A stretch of DNA of 42,796 nt from Bacteroidales bacterium (GCA_016290215.1 JAEETH010000025.1:1-42796), one strand, 5' to 3'; shown: positions 1-9,397, counted from the first letter of the stretch. Notes: generated by a model from the sequence alone, not told the origin. Translations and numbers: made by a program.

Positions 1-846
1 GCCAAAAGGCTCAATATCCCTATGGTGGCCACATTCCACTCCAAATACCGCGATGACTTCAGCCAAACTATTCCTTCCAAAGCTGTCGTGGAACAAATCA
101 TCAAGCGCATCGTCAGTTTCTATGAACACGCCGATGAGGTTTGGGTGCCTCAAGCCTCTGTAAAAGAAGTGATTAAAGATTATGGATTCAAGGGCAATGT
201 GGAGGTGGTGCCCAATGGTAGCGACCTTGTAGCCGACTATCCAGAGACCTATTTCGCTGATGCACGAAAGAAGTTAGGCATTGCTCCCAACGATTTCGTT
301 TGCCTTTTCGTTGGACAGCATATTTGGCAGAAAAACGTCCGTCTCATCATCGAAACCCTTGAAAAAGTGAAAGATACGAATTTCAAGATGTTTTTTGTCG
401 GCAACGGCTACGCAGCTGATGCGATGAAGGAAATGGTGACAGAAAAAGGCCTCGAAAGCCAAGTCACTTTTGTGGGCACCGTCACTGAGCGCGAAGTTAT
501 CAAGCAATATTATGCAGCGGCTGACCTGTTCCTATTCCCCTCGCTTTACGACACTGACGGCTTGGTCGTCAAAGAAGCTGCGGCGCTGCAAACGCCCTCC
601 GTTATGGTGGAGACTGCCACTGCGGCCTCCATCATCACCGATAATGAGAATGGTTTTCTGATTCCCAACGACTTGGATGCCTTCGCTAACCGATTGCGCG
701 AGTTGATTCACGATCCGGAACGGGTACACCGCGTGGGTATGCAAGCCTCGCATTCCATCGTACGCTCATGGGAGGATGTAGTCGGCGAGGTGCTTGAACG
801 CTACAACCGACTGATTGCCAAAAAGAAATTGATTGCCATACCTTAA
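1..846 (+). CDS. Glycosyltransferase family 4 (GT-B), 5' truncated
   Basis: The reading frame is open from base 1 (first codons A-K-R-L-N-I-P), so the gene starts outside the window and the ATG at 22 is probably internal. About 281 residues are visible. They include the end of the N-terminal Rossmann domain (VPNGSDL) and the whole C-terminal nucleotide-sugar-binding domain: FVGQHIWQKNV, a FVGTVTEREVIKQYYAAAD stretch, then PSLYDTDGLVVKEAAALQTP, which carries the EX7E-like acidic motif of retaining GT4 enzymes. The family transfers a sugar from a nucleotide-sugar donor in the cytoplasm, often to glycolipid or polysaccharide acceptors; donor and acceptor cannot be read here. The downstream membrane PHP protein and GT83 enzyme suggest a cell-envelope glycan or lipid setting (inference). 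The stop is TAA at 844-846. Confidence 0.9.
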   Translation, partial: AKRLNIPMVATFHSKYRDDFSQTIPSKAVVEQIIKRIVSFYEHADEVWVPQASVKEVIKDYGFKGNVEVVPNGSDLVADYPETYFADARKKLGIAPNDFVCLFVGQHIWQKNVRLIIETLEKVKDTNFKMFFVGNGYAADAMKEMVTEKGLESQVTFVGTVTEREVIKQYYAAADLFLFPSLYDTDGLVVKEAAALQTPSVMVETATAASIITDNENGFLIPNDLDAFANRLRELIHDPERVHRVGMQASHSIVRSWEDVVGEVLERYNRLIAKKKLIAIP

Positions 847-863
847 ATCATCGGAATTTTCCT

Positions 864-872
864 TAGTTTTGC
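864..872 (+). promoter_or_regulatory. Bacteroidetes -7 box (TAGTTTTGC) upstream of the PHP gene
   Basis: TAGTTTTGC fits the TAnnTTTGC -7 consensus of Bacteroidetes primary-sigma promoters and lies 17 bases before the ATG at 889. I see no well-spaced -33 TTTG, so confidence is moderate. Confidence 0.45.
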
Positions 873-888
873 ACCAAAATAACCTAGA

Positions 889-2124
889 ATGAACAAAGGG
901 AAACAAAAACACGGTTTCTGGTTTTATTTCGGCAGGGTGATGGCTAGCCTTGGCATCGCCTTATTGCTGCTGATATTATATATCTACCTCTCCGTCCCCA
1001 CCTACAGCTTCAAGGAGCCCAAACCCTTCAGCGGCGAATACCTCTACAATCCCTATCAGGACATGAATCCCGACCAATGGAAAAAATACCACTTCCATTG
1101 TCATTCGCGTAAGTTTTTCGGTATCACCAACGGACGGAAGAGCAAGGAAACCACCATCGACAGCGTCTATCAAGCCTTGGGTTATGACCATTATGGCATC
1201 TCCGACTATATGGGCATCAACACACATGGTGCTGAAAGAGAGGATTATATCCCTGCCTACGAACACGGCTATGGTCTGTTCCGCAAGACGCATCAAATCT
1301 GCATCGGTGCCGAGAAGGTGTATTGGCCCGACTTCCCCTTCATGCAGAACCTCAACATGAAGCAGCATACTATCAACAAGTTGGGCGAGCGTTGCCGCTT
1401 CGTCATGCCCGCCCATGCCTCATTCACCAAAGGCTACAAGGTAAGCGACATGATTTTTTTGAGCAACTATCGACTGATTGAAGTGGTCAACCCATACGGC
1501 AACGCCTTTGAGCACTGGGACAAGGCCCTTTCTAACGGACATCGCTTGTATGCCCTCGGTGACGACGACACTCATGACATCACCAAAGCCAGCGAAGTAT
1601 GCCTCAATTTGACCATGGTCAACACGCAAAACCCTGACGCAGAGAGTGTTTACAACGCCCTTGACCAAGGTCTTTGCTATGCCGTTGAATTCGACAACTT
1701 CTTCCACTACCCAATGACATTGGCCGAAAAAGTCGAGCAGGTCCATGCCCTACCCCATCTGACCCGCGCTGAACTCATTGGCGATACCTTATTTATTGAA
1801 ACCTCCGCCGACAAGATGCAGGAGGTAAAGTTCATCGGGCAGGACGGAAAGGTTTTAAAAACGGAAGAGAATGTTGCAACCGCCCATTATGTCATTCAAC
1901 CTGAAGACCACTATGTCAGGACAGAAATCAACGTCAATGGGCTGCAACATTTCTATCTCAATCCAGTCACAAGACACACTACGCCAACGCCCATCGACCA
2001 ACGACTTGACTATGTCAACAAAGCGCAGACTTATTTGTATTGGTTCGTTTATATCGTAGCCTTTGCGGCCTTGGCATGGTATCTCTTCAAAATGGCCAAA
2101 GCCAAAAAAGAGGAAAACAAGTGA
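889..2124 (+). CDS. Membrane-anchored PHP-domain phosphoesterase-like protein
   Basis: 411 residues. A hydrophobic segment at about 19-35 anchors the N-terminus and a second one at about 382-400 precedes a lysine-rich tail (KMAKAKKEENK), so the middle domain probably faces the periplasm. That domain begins with HFHCH (68-72), continues through GISDYMG and a conserved PAHASF, and has GDDDTHD near residue 225. These match the metal-binding HxH, H and D-x-H positions of PHP (polymerase and histidinol phosphatase) hydrolases. PHP enzymes hydrolyse phosphoesters with a multinuclear metal site; the substrate here is unknown. The gene overlaps the GT83 gene by four bases (GTGA), so the two are probably co-translated. 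A role in removing phosphate from an envelope lipid or glycan is inference from context only. Confidence 0.75.
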   Translation: MNKGKQKHGFWFYFGRVMASLGIALLLLILYIYLSVPTYSFKEPKPFSGEYLYNPYQDMNPDQWKKYHFHCHSRKFFGITNGRKSKETTIDSVYQALGYDHYGISDYMGINTHGAEREDYIPAYEHGYGLFRKTHQICIGAEKVYWPDFPFMQNLNMKQHTINKLGERCRFVMPAHASFTKGYKVSDMIFLSNYRLIEVVNPYGNAFEHWDKALSNGHRLYALGDDDTHDITKASEVCLNLTMVNTQNPDAESVYNALDQGLCYAVEFDNFFHYPMTLAEKVEQVHALPHLTRAELIGDTLFIETSADKMQEVKFIGQDGKVLKTEENVATAHYVIQPEDHYVRTEINVNGLQHFYLNPVTRHTTPTPIDQRLDYVNKAQTYLYWFVYIVAFAALAWYLFKMAKAKKEENK

Positions 2125-3695
2125 GGATTAAAGAGCAAAATATCAACAAGATACTGTTTTGGCTATTAGCCATCAGTGCCCTTGTGAGAGGCATTTTGGC
2201 CGCATGGATGGAGTTTGGCAACGATGAGGTATATTACTGGACCTACGCCCTCTATCCCGATTGGAGCCATTTCGACCATCCACCCATGGTGGGCTGGGTC
2301 ATACAATTGTTCAGCCTTAACCTATTATTCGACAGCGAGTTCTTCATCCGCTTAGCCTCGATTGTCTTCATGACCGCCAGCACCTATATAATATTCCACA
2401 TTGGCAAAGAACTAAAGGACACTCTGACGGGACTTTATTCTGCTCTGCTTTATACGGCCTCCATCTATGCTTTCGTCATCACGGGTATCTTCATCATGCC
2501 CGACACGCCGCTGATGCTATTCTGGTTATTAGCTATTTGGATGGCGGTTAGGTCCCTGAGCCTGTCGAAGGGCCGGTTCATACTACTTTTCGGACTCTTC
2601 GCAGGATTAGCAATGCTCTCCAAGTATTCAGGCATTTTCCTTTGGGTCGGCATGGGGCTTTACATCTTGGTTTTCAACAGAAAACAACTCAAAAACCCAT
2701 ATCTTTACCTCTCGCTGTTGATTTCAGCCATCTGCTGCATCCCCATCCTCTATTGGAACCTCCAAAACGACTTCATCAGTTTCAGTTTCCATGGTGCTCG
2801 TGTCGGTGGAAACAAGCTCAACTTCAGCACTTTCGGCACTGAAATTGCTGGTGAGTTTTTCTACAACAACCCCGTCAACATTGTTTTAGCCATCATCGCA
2901 GTCGTTGCAGTTTTCAAACGAAAAATCAACATCGAAAAAACCGCTCAACGACTAATTCTGTGCATTGCCCTGCCTTTGATTTTGGTCTTCCTAATTTTCT
3001 CCCTCACCCGCCCCACATTACCGCACTGGAACGCGCCAGCATACGTTTTACTCATCCTGTTATCTGCTGTGTATCTGCGAGATAAACAATCCGATACGGA
3101 GAAATTGCCAAAGTCTATCATCGCAGCGTTATCCGTGCTTGTAATTACCTTGGTGATTGGCGTTGCCGAAATCAAGACAGGTTTCATCCCGCTTGACAAA
3201 CACACTGATCCTGAACAGCTTGGTCGCGATGACTTCACCTTGGACATGTACGGCTGGCGGCAGTTAGGCGAGAAATTTGCCGACTTCCGAGAACAGAAAA
3301 TCGCTGAAGGCGTGATGAAACCCGAAGACGGTATCGTGGCCAACCAATGGTTCCCCCTTGCCAACCTCGACTATTACGTGGCGCGTCCTTTAGGAATGAG
3401 AGTAATGGGCTTGGGCTGGCCTGAATTTTTGCACAAATATTTATGGATCAACGATAAACGCGGTGGTTTCCATCTGGGAGAAAACTATTGGTTCCTTTCC
3501 GACAGCCGTTATTTTAAAAACCCCAAGGAAACTTACCAGTGGTATTTCAATGAAATCGAATTAATAGGTGTTATCGAAATTGACCGTTGCGGAAAGCCTG
3601 CTAAGAATTTCTTCGTTTATACCTGCAAAGACCTAATCGACCCGCCTCCTACCCTGCAAGATTTTATGGCGCAATCCGCCGAAGGAGATAGATAG
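2121..3695 (+). CDS. GT83/ArnT-like integral membrane glycosyltransferase
   Basis: 524 residues with about ten membrane segments. I place the start at the GTG at 2121: it overlaps the previous stop (GTGA) and follows AAAGAGGAAAACAA, whereas an ATG at 2040 would lie deep inside the PHP gene and add 27 hydrophilic residues. The N-terminal loop has NDEVYYW followed by SHFDHPPMVGW, the acidic/aromatic and HPP motifs typical of PMT/ArnT (GT83, PMT_2) enzymes. These use polyprenyl-phosphate sugars at the outer face of the inner membrane to modify lipid A or other envelope acceptors. The C-terminal periplasmic part (from about 390) has no motif I can name. RSLSLSKGR near residues 144-152 is encoded by a 19-bp sequence that recurs in a distant intergenic gap. 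The 3' end overlaps the convergent DUF2079 gene by 32 bases. Confidence 0.85.
   Translation: MRIKEQNINKILFWLLAISALVRGILAAWMEFGNDEVYYWTYALYPDWSHFDHPPMVGWVIQLFSLNLLFDSEFFIRLASIVFMTASTYIIFHIGKELKDTLTGLYSALLYTASIYAFVITGIFIMPDTPLMLFWLLAIWMAVRSLSLSKGRFILLFGLFAGLAMLSKYSGIFLWVGMGLYILVFNRKQLKNPYLYLSLLISAICCIPILYWNLQNDFISFSFHGARVGGNKLNFSTFGTEIAGEFFYNNPVNIVLAIIAVVAVFKRKINIEKTAQRLILCIALPLILVFLIFSLTRPTLPHWNAPAYVLLILLSAVYLRDKQSDTEKLPKSIIAALSVLVITLVIGVAEIKTGFIPLDKHTDPEQLGRDDFTLDMYGWRQLGEKFADFREQKIAEGVMKPEDGIVANQWFPLANLDYYVARPLGMRVMGLGWPEFLHKYLWINDKRGGFHLGENYWFLSDSRYFKNPKETYQWYFNEIELIGVIEIDRCGKPAKNFFVYTCKDLIDPPPTLQDFMAQSAEGDR
2554..2572. repeat. 19-bp dispersed repeat inside a CDS (copy 1)
   Basis: CCCTGAGCCTGTCGAAGGG lies in frame within the GT83 gene, where it encodes SLSLSKG, and recurs exactly at 14466-14484 in an intergenic gap. 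The peptide falls in a loop between membrane segments, where insertion could be tolerated. Confidence 0.7.
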
Positions 3696-5115
3696 TGCTG
3701 TCGGTGGCTACCGTTTCATATTCATCACGGTCGGAAAACGCCTTCTTCCAATACACAATTTTGTCAAAATAAGGCTGAGTGATCAGCACATAATCCGCAT
3801 GAGGGTTGGGACGATTGTCAAGGTCGTAAACTTTTTCCCGCAATGCCAGTTGGGGAACAAACATGGAAGCAGCACTCACCGAAGCATCGTCAGGTATCTG
3901 CTTGACAAGTTGACGGGCATATTGGGCATCAAACTTGCGCTGCTCATAGTGCCGCCCTTGATAGATGCAGATTTGGTCAAAGAAAACAAAAGAACGCGGT
4001 TCACCGAGGGTATAAAAAGTGGTCAGCAGCGTGGAAAGCAATAGTGCCAACGACAAGACCAAGCGAGAAACAGGCCTTTTCAGCTTGACAATCACCAAAA
4101 AAGAGGCGATGACGATGACAGGCATGACTTCAACATTGTAATGAACCGAAACGCCCCAAAACATCGCGTCGGTGGCAAACATCTTTTGTGCCACAAGCGG
4201 AATCAGCATAAACAAATAGTTGGGTTTCAAGAAAGTAAGTGCCATTCCTGTCGCCATGGCGCACCAATAAAACTCAGCTTTGCATCCGTCAAGAGCCGGA
4301 ATGCCGCTCGTGTTGGTGAACAAAATCCGCAGCGTTTCAGCAGGATGTGTAAGCAAACGATGACCAATTTCCATATAATTGCTGCCAAGATAGTCATACC
4401 TGCTAATGCCGGCTCCTCCTATCTTTGGAAGTATCAACATATTGACAACCAAGAAATAAACCAATGCAAAGACTGCATAACCAAGCAAATACAACAGCGT
4501 TTTCCTGTCTTTGCGATAGTCCCACATCAAACCGACGACGACGAAAAATAGCCAAAGCGAGAGGTTCTCCTTTCCGATGACAAAAAGCACCGCCATTAAC
4601 GAAGCCCAACCAAAACGGTCTTGTTTGATGAAATAAAGCAGCCAAGGCAACATCATGGTTGTCAGTACATTAGAATGATAATCGTAAGAAAGCGCATGGA
4701 GGATGCCGAACGAGAAGAGAAACATCGCGACTGCCAATAAGGGCATACGATGGTCGTCGGTATAAAGTCCAATCAATTTGAAAATGCCCCATCCGCCCAA
4801 CAGCACAGCCGCAATCTGGACAATGAGCAGGGTATAGCTGCCAAACACATACACCAACGGCGAAAGTAGCACGAGATAAAGGTCGAAATGTGCCGCCAAA
4901 ATGCTCTGCGGCGCGTCCTTGAACATGCTGCAATCATCGATGCGGAAATGGGCATAGTCGTACATCGCGTGGGTATACAGCCCCAAATCGAGCGCGTAAG
5001 TCTTGAATAGGTAATGGTTGACCAAGGAAATGAGACAATACACCACTCCCGCGAGGGTGAAAACTGTCGCGAGAGTGATGTTTTTCTGTCGTTTGCTCAA
5101 GGTCAACCCCTTCAT
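3664..5115 (-). CDS. DUF2079 family polytopic membrane protein
   Basis: 483 residues. The N-terminus is short and basic (KGLTLSKRQK). About ten hydrophobic segments follow, then a soluble C-terminal region of roughly 110 residues with ASMFVPQLALREKVYDL and YDLDNRPNPHADYVLI. DUF2079 proteins (YLVDLGLYTHA-type N-terminal loop, here YALDLGLYTHAMYD, plus an AAHFDLYL motif) resemble GT-C membrane glycosyltransferases, but their reaction is not established. The gene lies tail to tail with the GT83 gene and overlaps it by 32 bases, so the two transcripts are antisense at their 3' ends. The peptidase T gene ends head to tail 9 bases upstream and could share a transcript. An envelope sugar-transfer role is inference. 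Confidence 0.75.
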   Translation of the reverse strand: MKGLTLSKRQKNITLATVFTLAGVVYCLISLVNHYLFKTYALDLGLYTHAMYDYAHFRIDDCSMFKDAPQSILAAHFDLYLVLLSPLVYVFGSYTLLIVQIAAVLLGGWGIFKLIGLYTDDHRMPLLAVAMFLFSFGILHALSYDYHSNVLTTMMLPWLLYFIKQDRFGWASLMAVLFVIGKENLSLWLFFVVVGLMWDYRKDRKTLLYLLGYAVFALVYFLVVNMLILPKIGGAGISRYDYLGSNYMEIGHRLLTHPAETLRILFTNTSGIPALDGCKAEFYWCAMATGMALTFLKPNYLFMLIPLVAQKMFATDAMFWGVSVHYNVEVMPVIVIASFLVIVKLKRPVSRLVLSLALLLSTLLTTFYTLGEPRSFVFFDQICIYQGRHYEQRKFDAQYARQLVKQIPDDASVSAASMFVPQLALREKVYDLDNRPNPHADYVLITQPYFDKIVYWKKAFSDRDEYETVATDSTIYLLRRIAP

Positions 5116-5124
5116 TCCAACCGC

Positions 5125-6348
5125 TTACTTTTCCGATTGGAACAAAGTGATGATGTTCAGAATCACCTCAGAGGCCTTCATCATGCTTTCGAGCGGTACA
5201 TATTCCAGCTTACCATGGAAGTTGTGTCCGCCGGCGAAAATGTTGGGGCAAGGCAGACCCATGAACGAGAGGTTGGCGCCGTCGGTGCCGCCACGGATGG
5301 GCTGCACTTTTGGCTTGATGTTGGCCATCTCCATGGCTTTAATCGCTCTTTCCACGATGAAGAAATGAGGCTCCACCTCTTGGCGCATATTGTAGTACTG
5401 GTGCTTCAACTCAAGCTTCACCACATCACCGTATTTCTTGTTCAAGAACTCTGCTACAGAAGTAATCAAAGCCTTCTTTTCCTCGAACTTGGCTCTATCA
5501 TGGTCACGGATGATGTACGACATTGTGGTTTCTTCAACGGTTCCGTTGATTTCAGTGAGGTGGAAGAAACCTTCGTAGCCTTGCGTGAATCGCGGACGTT
5601 GCTCCACAGGCAACATGCCGTTGAGTTCCATAGCGATCAGCATCGAGTTGACCATCTTGTCCTTGCCATAGCCAGGATGGATGTTGCTGCCTTGGATATG
5701 GATTTTCGCGCCAGCAGCGTTGAAGTTCTCATACTCCAATTCTCCGATTTCACCTCCGTCCATGGTGTAAGCGTATTTGGCACCAAATCTCTTCACGTCG
5801 AACTTCACCACACCACGCCCGATTTCCTCGTCAGGAGTGAAGCCTATTTTGATTTCACCGTGCTTGAAGTCGGGATGCTCCATCATATATTGGGCGGCAT
5901 ACATGATTTCAGCCACACCAGCTTTGTCGTCGGCACCCAGCAGGGTCGTGCCATCGGTGGTAATCATCGTTTGGCCTTTGTATTGCTGCATCTCAGGAAA
6001 TTCCGAAACGCGCAAAACGATGTTCTTTTCCTGGTTCAAAACGATGTCGTTGCCGTCATAGTTCGGGATGATTTGCGGCTTGATGTCCTTGCCTGAAGCA
6101 TCCGGAGAGGTGTCCACATGGGCAATGAAACCGATGGCGGGAATGTCCCTATCTACATTCGAAGGGATGGTAGCCATCACATAGCCATATTCATCGAGAG
6201 CGGCCTCGATGCCCATGGCTTGCAGTTCGTCGCGGAGCATACCCAAGAGATTGAGCTGCTTGGCGGTGCTGGGTTGTGACTCGGAGTTTTCGTCGGAGGT
6301 GGTCTCCACGGAGACGTATCTCAAGAATTTGTCTAATAGTTTTTCCAT
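5125..6348 (-). CDS. pepT: Peptidase T (tripeptide aminopeptidase, M20B)
   Basis: 407 residues, the usual length for PepT. It is a cytoplasmic dinuclear zinc exopeptidase that releases the N-terminal residue of tripeptides. Visible zinc ligands and catalytic residues are HVDTSPD (H77, D79 catalytic), LLGADDKAG (D140), TPDEEIGRG (E174 catalytic base, E175), TMDGGEIGE (D197) and the C-terminal FAGGHNFHGK histidine. The substrate-binding RGGTDGANLS is also present. The start ATG at 6348 is preceded by a well-formed promoter whose -33 element falls inside a hairpin. DUF2079 follows after 9 bases, an arrangement that may be chance. Nothing looks broken or unusual in the protein. Confidence 0.96.
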   Translation of the reverse strand: MEKLLDKFLRYVSVETTSDENSESQPSTAKQLNLLGMLRDELQAMGIEAALDEYGYVMATIPSNVDRDIPAIGFIAHVDTSPDASGKDIKPQIIPNYDGNDIVLNQEKNIVLRVSEFPEMQQYKGQTMITTDGTTLLGADDKAGVAEIMYAAQYMMEHPDFKHGEIKIGFTPDEEIGRGVVKFDVKRFGAKYAYTMDGGEIGELEYENFNAAGAKIHIQGSNIHPGYGKDKMVNSMLIAMELNGMLPVEQRPRFTQGYEGFFHLTEINGTVEETTMSYIIRDHDRAKFEEKKALITSVAEFLNKKYGDVVKLELKHQYYNMRQEVEPHFFIVERAIKAMEMANIKPKVQPIRGGTDGANLSFMGLPCPNIFAGGHNFHGKLEYVPLESMMKASEVILNIITLFQSEK

Positions 6349-6371
6349 GTTTGTGCTGTTTTAACGTGGCA

Positions 6372-6405
6372 CAAAAATAGAAATTTTTTCCATGCGGATT
6401 GCAAA
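6372..6405 (-). promoter_or_regulatory. Promoter of pepT (TTTG-N22-TATTTTTG)
   Basis: Read on the minus strand, TTTG (6405-6402) is separated by 22 bases from TATTTTTG (6379-6372), matching the Bacteroidetes -33/-7 pattern. The pepT start follows 23 bases later. The -33 element is embedded in the first hairpin at 6394-6410. Confidence 0.6.
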
Positions 6406-6441
6406 TCCGCTTTTCAAAAGTCGGGGATTGCAAATCCCCGA
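6394..6441. repeat. Two adjacent perfect hairpins of related sequence
   Basis: GCGGATT-GCA-AATCCGC (6394-6410) and TCGGGGATT-GCA-AATCCCCGA (6421-6441) are two perfect inverted repeats that share the core GGATTGCAAATCC and lie 10 bases apart. They sit between the end of the YitT gene and the start of pepT. They could terminate the YitT transcript or be short REP-like elements. No clear T-run follows on the minus strand. Confidence 0.8.
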
Positions 6442-6453
6442 CAGCATCCATGG

Positions 6454-7446
6454 TCAACGCTTTTCAGCGTGTTTTCTTGCTCTGTGACGGTCTTTGGCCC
6501 ACAAGCCGTACACCTCACTGACGTTGCCTGCCGTTGTGAAGGCATTGATTTCATTCTTGCCAAGGTATTCCATCAACTTCGAGAACTCATCATTGGTGAG
6601 CAGGGATTCCAACTCAATCGACTTCTCATTGGTGTAGCCTCCGATGACTTCATAAAGGGTGCAGCCACGATGAAGCTCATCGATGATGTAATGACGAATT
6701 CGGTCATAGTCCTTCGAGACGATGCAAACACGTTTGCGCTGGTTGAGGTTGGCAGTGAACATATTCACCACCATGCCATTGATCCAAGTGGCGATGAGGC
6801 CGATGATGACCATCTGGAAGGGGTTGATGGCAAAAGCCGTGAGGCAGATGATGGCACCCGCCACGCTCACCGACTTACCCATGTCGAAGTGCAAGTATTT
6901 GTTGACGATCTTGGCCAAGATGTCCAGACCGCCCGTGGAAGCGTTGATAGAGAACATCAGCGTCTGAGCGGCACTGAGGATAATCACGCAGCAGAGCAGG
7001 TCGAACCAAGGGTTGCCCATCACGGAGAAAGCTTGGTCGGGAGCGACACCCATATTTACAAGGTAATCATTTGGGGTGGCGAAATTTTGCCAGGGATAAA
7101 GCCATTCACAGAACTTGGTCATGGGACCGAGAATCAAGGCGCAGTAGACCGTTTTAAGTCCAAATTCTTTGCCAACGAGGATATAGGCAAGAACCAACAA
7201 GATAGCGTTGATGACGGTAATCATCGTAGGAAGGCCGATGTTGATGCCCATGCCGTTGAAAATATTGGTCAGCACGATGGAGAGACCAGAGATGGAGCCT
7301 ACAATCAGTTTGCTGGGAACGAGGAAATAATACACGCAGACACCTGTCATAAACATGCCGAAAGTCATAATCAGCAGTTCGACCCAGAACTTTTTGGAGG
7401 CCAAAGCATTGCCTATTTCCTTCATTATGTCGTTAAAGCTTTTCAT
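6454..7446 (-). CDS. YitT family membrane protein with C-terminal DUF2179
   Basis: 330 residues. Five or six hydrophobic segments (about 20-230) carry the family signatures VPSKLIVGSISGLSIVL and SINASTGGLDILAKIVNKY. They are followed by a soluble DUF2179-type domain (RKRVCIVSKDYDRIRHYI, GGYTNEKSIELESLLT). The family is widespread in bacteria and proposed to be a transporter; the substrate is not established. The C-terminal tail is basic (DRHRARKHAEKR). The gene is divergent from ygiQ, with a 127-base gap between starts. That gap holds a possible minus-strand -7 box (GACCTTTGC, one mismatch). Confidence 0.88.
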   Translation of the reverse strand: MKSFNDIMKEIGNALASKKFWVELLIMTFGMFMTGVCVYYFLVPSKLIVGSISGLSIVLTNIFNGMGINIGLPTMITVINAILLVLAYILVGKEFGLKTVYCALILGPMTKFCEWLYPWQNFATPNDYLVNMGVAPDQAFSVMGNPWFDLLCCVIILSAAQTLMFSINASTGGLDILAKIVNKYLHFDMGKSVSVAGAIICLTAFAINPFQMVIIGLIATWINGMVVNMFTANLNQRKRVCIVSKDYDRIRHYIIDELHRGCTLYEVIGGYTNEKSIELESLLTNDEFSKLMEYLGKNEINAFTTAGNVSEVYGLWAKDRHRARKHAEKR

Positions 7447-7550
7447 AAATTGTTGATTTTAAATTTCTTAATACAATTATTACCTTTAATTTTTGCGGCT
7501 GCAAAGGTCGGAATTCTTTTTGAGATAATGAAGTGTTTTGAAGAAATAAT

Positions 7551-7559
7551 TACCTTTGC
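7551..7559 (+). promoter_or_regulatory. -7 box of ygiQ (TACCTTTGC)
   Basis: TACCTTTGC matches TAnnTTTGC and ends 14 bases before the ATG at 7574. This argues against a more upstream start, because an in-frame TTG at 7556 would lie within the promoter itself. A short leader of fewer than 10 nucleotides is implied. Confidence 0.55.
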
Positions 7560-7573
7560 AAAAAATTCACGCA

Positions 7574-9397
7574 ATGACCCTTTTAGACTGGCTACCGATA
7601 ACGAAGAAAGAAACCGACCTGCGCGGTTGGGATGAAGTGGACATCGTCTTCATCACGGGCGATGCATACGTCGACCACCCTGCGTTTGGGGCTGCGGTCA
7701 TTGGGAGGGTATTGGAACACAACGGTTTCCGCGTGGCACTCATCCCCCAGCCCAACTGGCGCGACGACCTGCGCGACTTTAAGAAATTCGGCAAGCCGAG
7801 GCTGTTTTTCGGCGTTTCTGCGGGCTGCATGGACTCGATGGTGAACCACTACACGGCCAACAAACGCCTCCGCAGCAACGATGCCTACACTCCTGGCGGC
7901 GAGGCAGGTTTCCGTCCCGACCGGGCCACCATCGTCTACACCAACATCCTCAAGCAACTTTATCCCGATGTGCCCGTCATCATCGGCGGCATCGAGGCCT
8001 CGCTGCGACGCGTGACACACTTCGACTATTGGGGCGACTGCCTGAAGCCCAGCATCTTGGTCGATTCCAAGGCCGACCTTGGCGTCTACGGCATGGGTGA
8101 ACTCACCATGGTGGAAATCGCCAAAGCCATACAAAACGGTAAGAAAATCAGTGAACTGACCGACATTCAGCAGACTTTCTTCCTGCAAGACAAAAAGCAG
8201 CCGCTTCCCGAATTTGAAGGCGAAACCATTGAACTCGTTTCGCACGAAGTCTGCCTCAAAGACAAAAAGAAATACGCCTCCAACTTTCGCCATATCGAGG
8301 AAGAATCGAACAAGAAACACGCAGCGAGGCTGATTCAAGATGTTGGCAGCCAACGGCTTGTCATTAACCCACCTTTACCGACTTTCACCACGGAGCAGAT
8401 TGACGCTTCCTTCGACTTGCCCTACACCCGCCTGCCGCATCCGAAATACGCCAAACGTGGCGTCATTCCCGCCTACGAGATGATTCGCCACTCAATCAAC
8501 CTGCATCGTGGTTGCTTTGGCGGCTGCGCCTTCTGTACCATTTCGGCGCACCAAGGCAAGTTCGTGGCCTCACGCAGCAAGGACTCCATCATGCGCGAAG
8601 TGGAAAAAGTCACTGAAATGGAGGACTTTAAGGGTTATATCAGTGACCTTGGAGGTCCGTCGGCCAATATGTACCGCATGAAAGGCAAGGACGAACGCCT
8701 CTGCGAGAAATGCGCCCGTCCCACCTGCTTACAACCCAACGTCTGCAAGAACCTCAACACCGACCATCACCCGCTCATCGAGATATATAAAGAGGTGGAC
8801 AATAACCCGAAAGTCAAAAAGGCCACCATAGGCTCCGGCATCCGCTATGACTTGTTCCTGCACGACAGCACGCCCGAGGAAAACAAGGCTATGGGCTACG
8901 ACGAATACTTCCGCCAGTTGGTGACACGCCACGTCAGCGGACGACTCAAGGTAGCTCCCGAACACACCAGCGATGCCGTACTCAAACTCATGCGTAAGCC
9001 CAAGTTCGATATGTTCGTCAAGCTGAAGAAGAAATTCGATGCCATCAACGAGAAGGAACATTTGAACCAGCAGTTGATTCCTTATTTCATCTCCTCGCAT
9101 CCCGATTGTTACCTTGAAGACATGGCCGACTTAGCTGTGAAAACCAAAGAATTAGGTTACCATTTGGAGCAAGTACAAGACTTCACCCCTACCCCAATGA
9201 CCTTGGCCACCGAAATCTATTATTCCGGCTACGATCCTTACACCTTGGAACCCGTCTTTTGCGCCAAAACCAAAGAAGAGAAACTCGCCCAACAGCGCTT
9301 CTTCTTCTGGTACAAACCTGAAAACCGCGAGTGGGTGAAGAATGCTTTGCGCCGCATCGGACACGCGAATTGGATTAAGAAACTTTATAAGAGTTGA
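7574..9397 (+). CDS. YgiQ family radical SAM protein
   Basis: 607 residues from the ATG at 7574 (MTLLDWLPIT), chosen because the promoter -7 box overlaps the alternative upstream TTG. The N-terminal UPF0313/YgiQ region contains GDAYVDHPAFG and GGIEASLRRVTHFDYW. The radical SAM core has HRGCFGGCAFC, a CX3CX2C cluster motif at about C314, C318 and C321, that would bind a 4Fe-4S cluster and S-adenosylmethionine. A second cysteine set, CEKCARPTCLQPNVC, lies near residues 375-390 and may hold another metal or cluster. The C-terminal YgiQ domain ends in ALRRIGHANWIKKLY. The reaction is unknown in the family. The gene is monocistronic, with a repeat-filled gap downstream. Confidence 0.93.
   Translation: MTLLDWLPITKKETDLRGWDEVDIVFITGDAYVDHPAFGAAVIGRVLEHNGFRVALIPQPNWRDDLRDFKKFGKPRLFFGVSAGCMDSMVNHYTANKRLRSNDAYTPGGEAGFRPDRATIVYTNILKQLYPDVPVIIGGIEASLRRVTHFDYWGDCLKPSILVDSKADLGVYGMGELTMVEIAKAIQNGKKISELTDIQQTFFLQDKKQPLPEFEGETIELVSHEVCLKDKKKYASNFRHIEEESNKKHAARLIQDVGSQRLVINPPLPTFTTEQIDASFDLPYTRLPHPKYAKRGVIPAYEMIRHSINLHRGCFGGCAFCTISAHQGKFVASRSKDSIMREVEKVTEMEDFKGYISDLGGPSANMYRMKGKDERLCEKCARPTCLQPNVCKNLNTDHHPLIEIYKEVDNNPKVKKATIGSGIRYDLFLHDSTPEENKAMGYDEYFRQLVTRHVSGRLKVAPEHTSDAVLKLMRKPKFDMFVKLKKKFDAINEKEHLNQQLIPYFISSHPDCYLEDMADLAVKTKELGYHLEQVQDFTPTPMTLATEIYYSGYDPYTLEPVFCAKTKEEKLAQQRFFFWYKPENREWVKNALRRIGHANWIKKLYKS

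Noticed and set aside
2040-2120. Earlier ATG for the GT83 gene
   Set aside because: It would overlap the PHP gene by 85 bases and adds a non-hydrophobic stretch; the GTG at 2121 has a GTGA overlap and a nearby purine-rich site.
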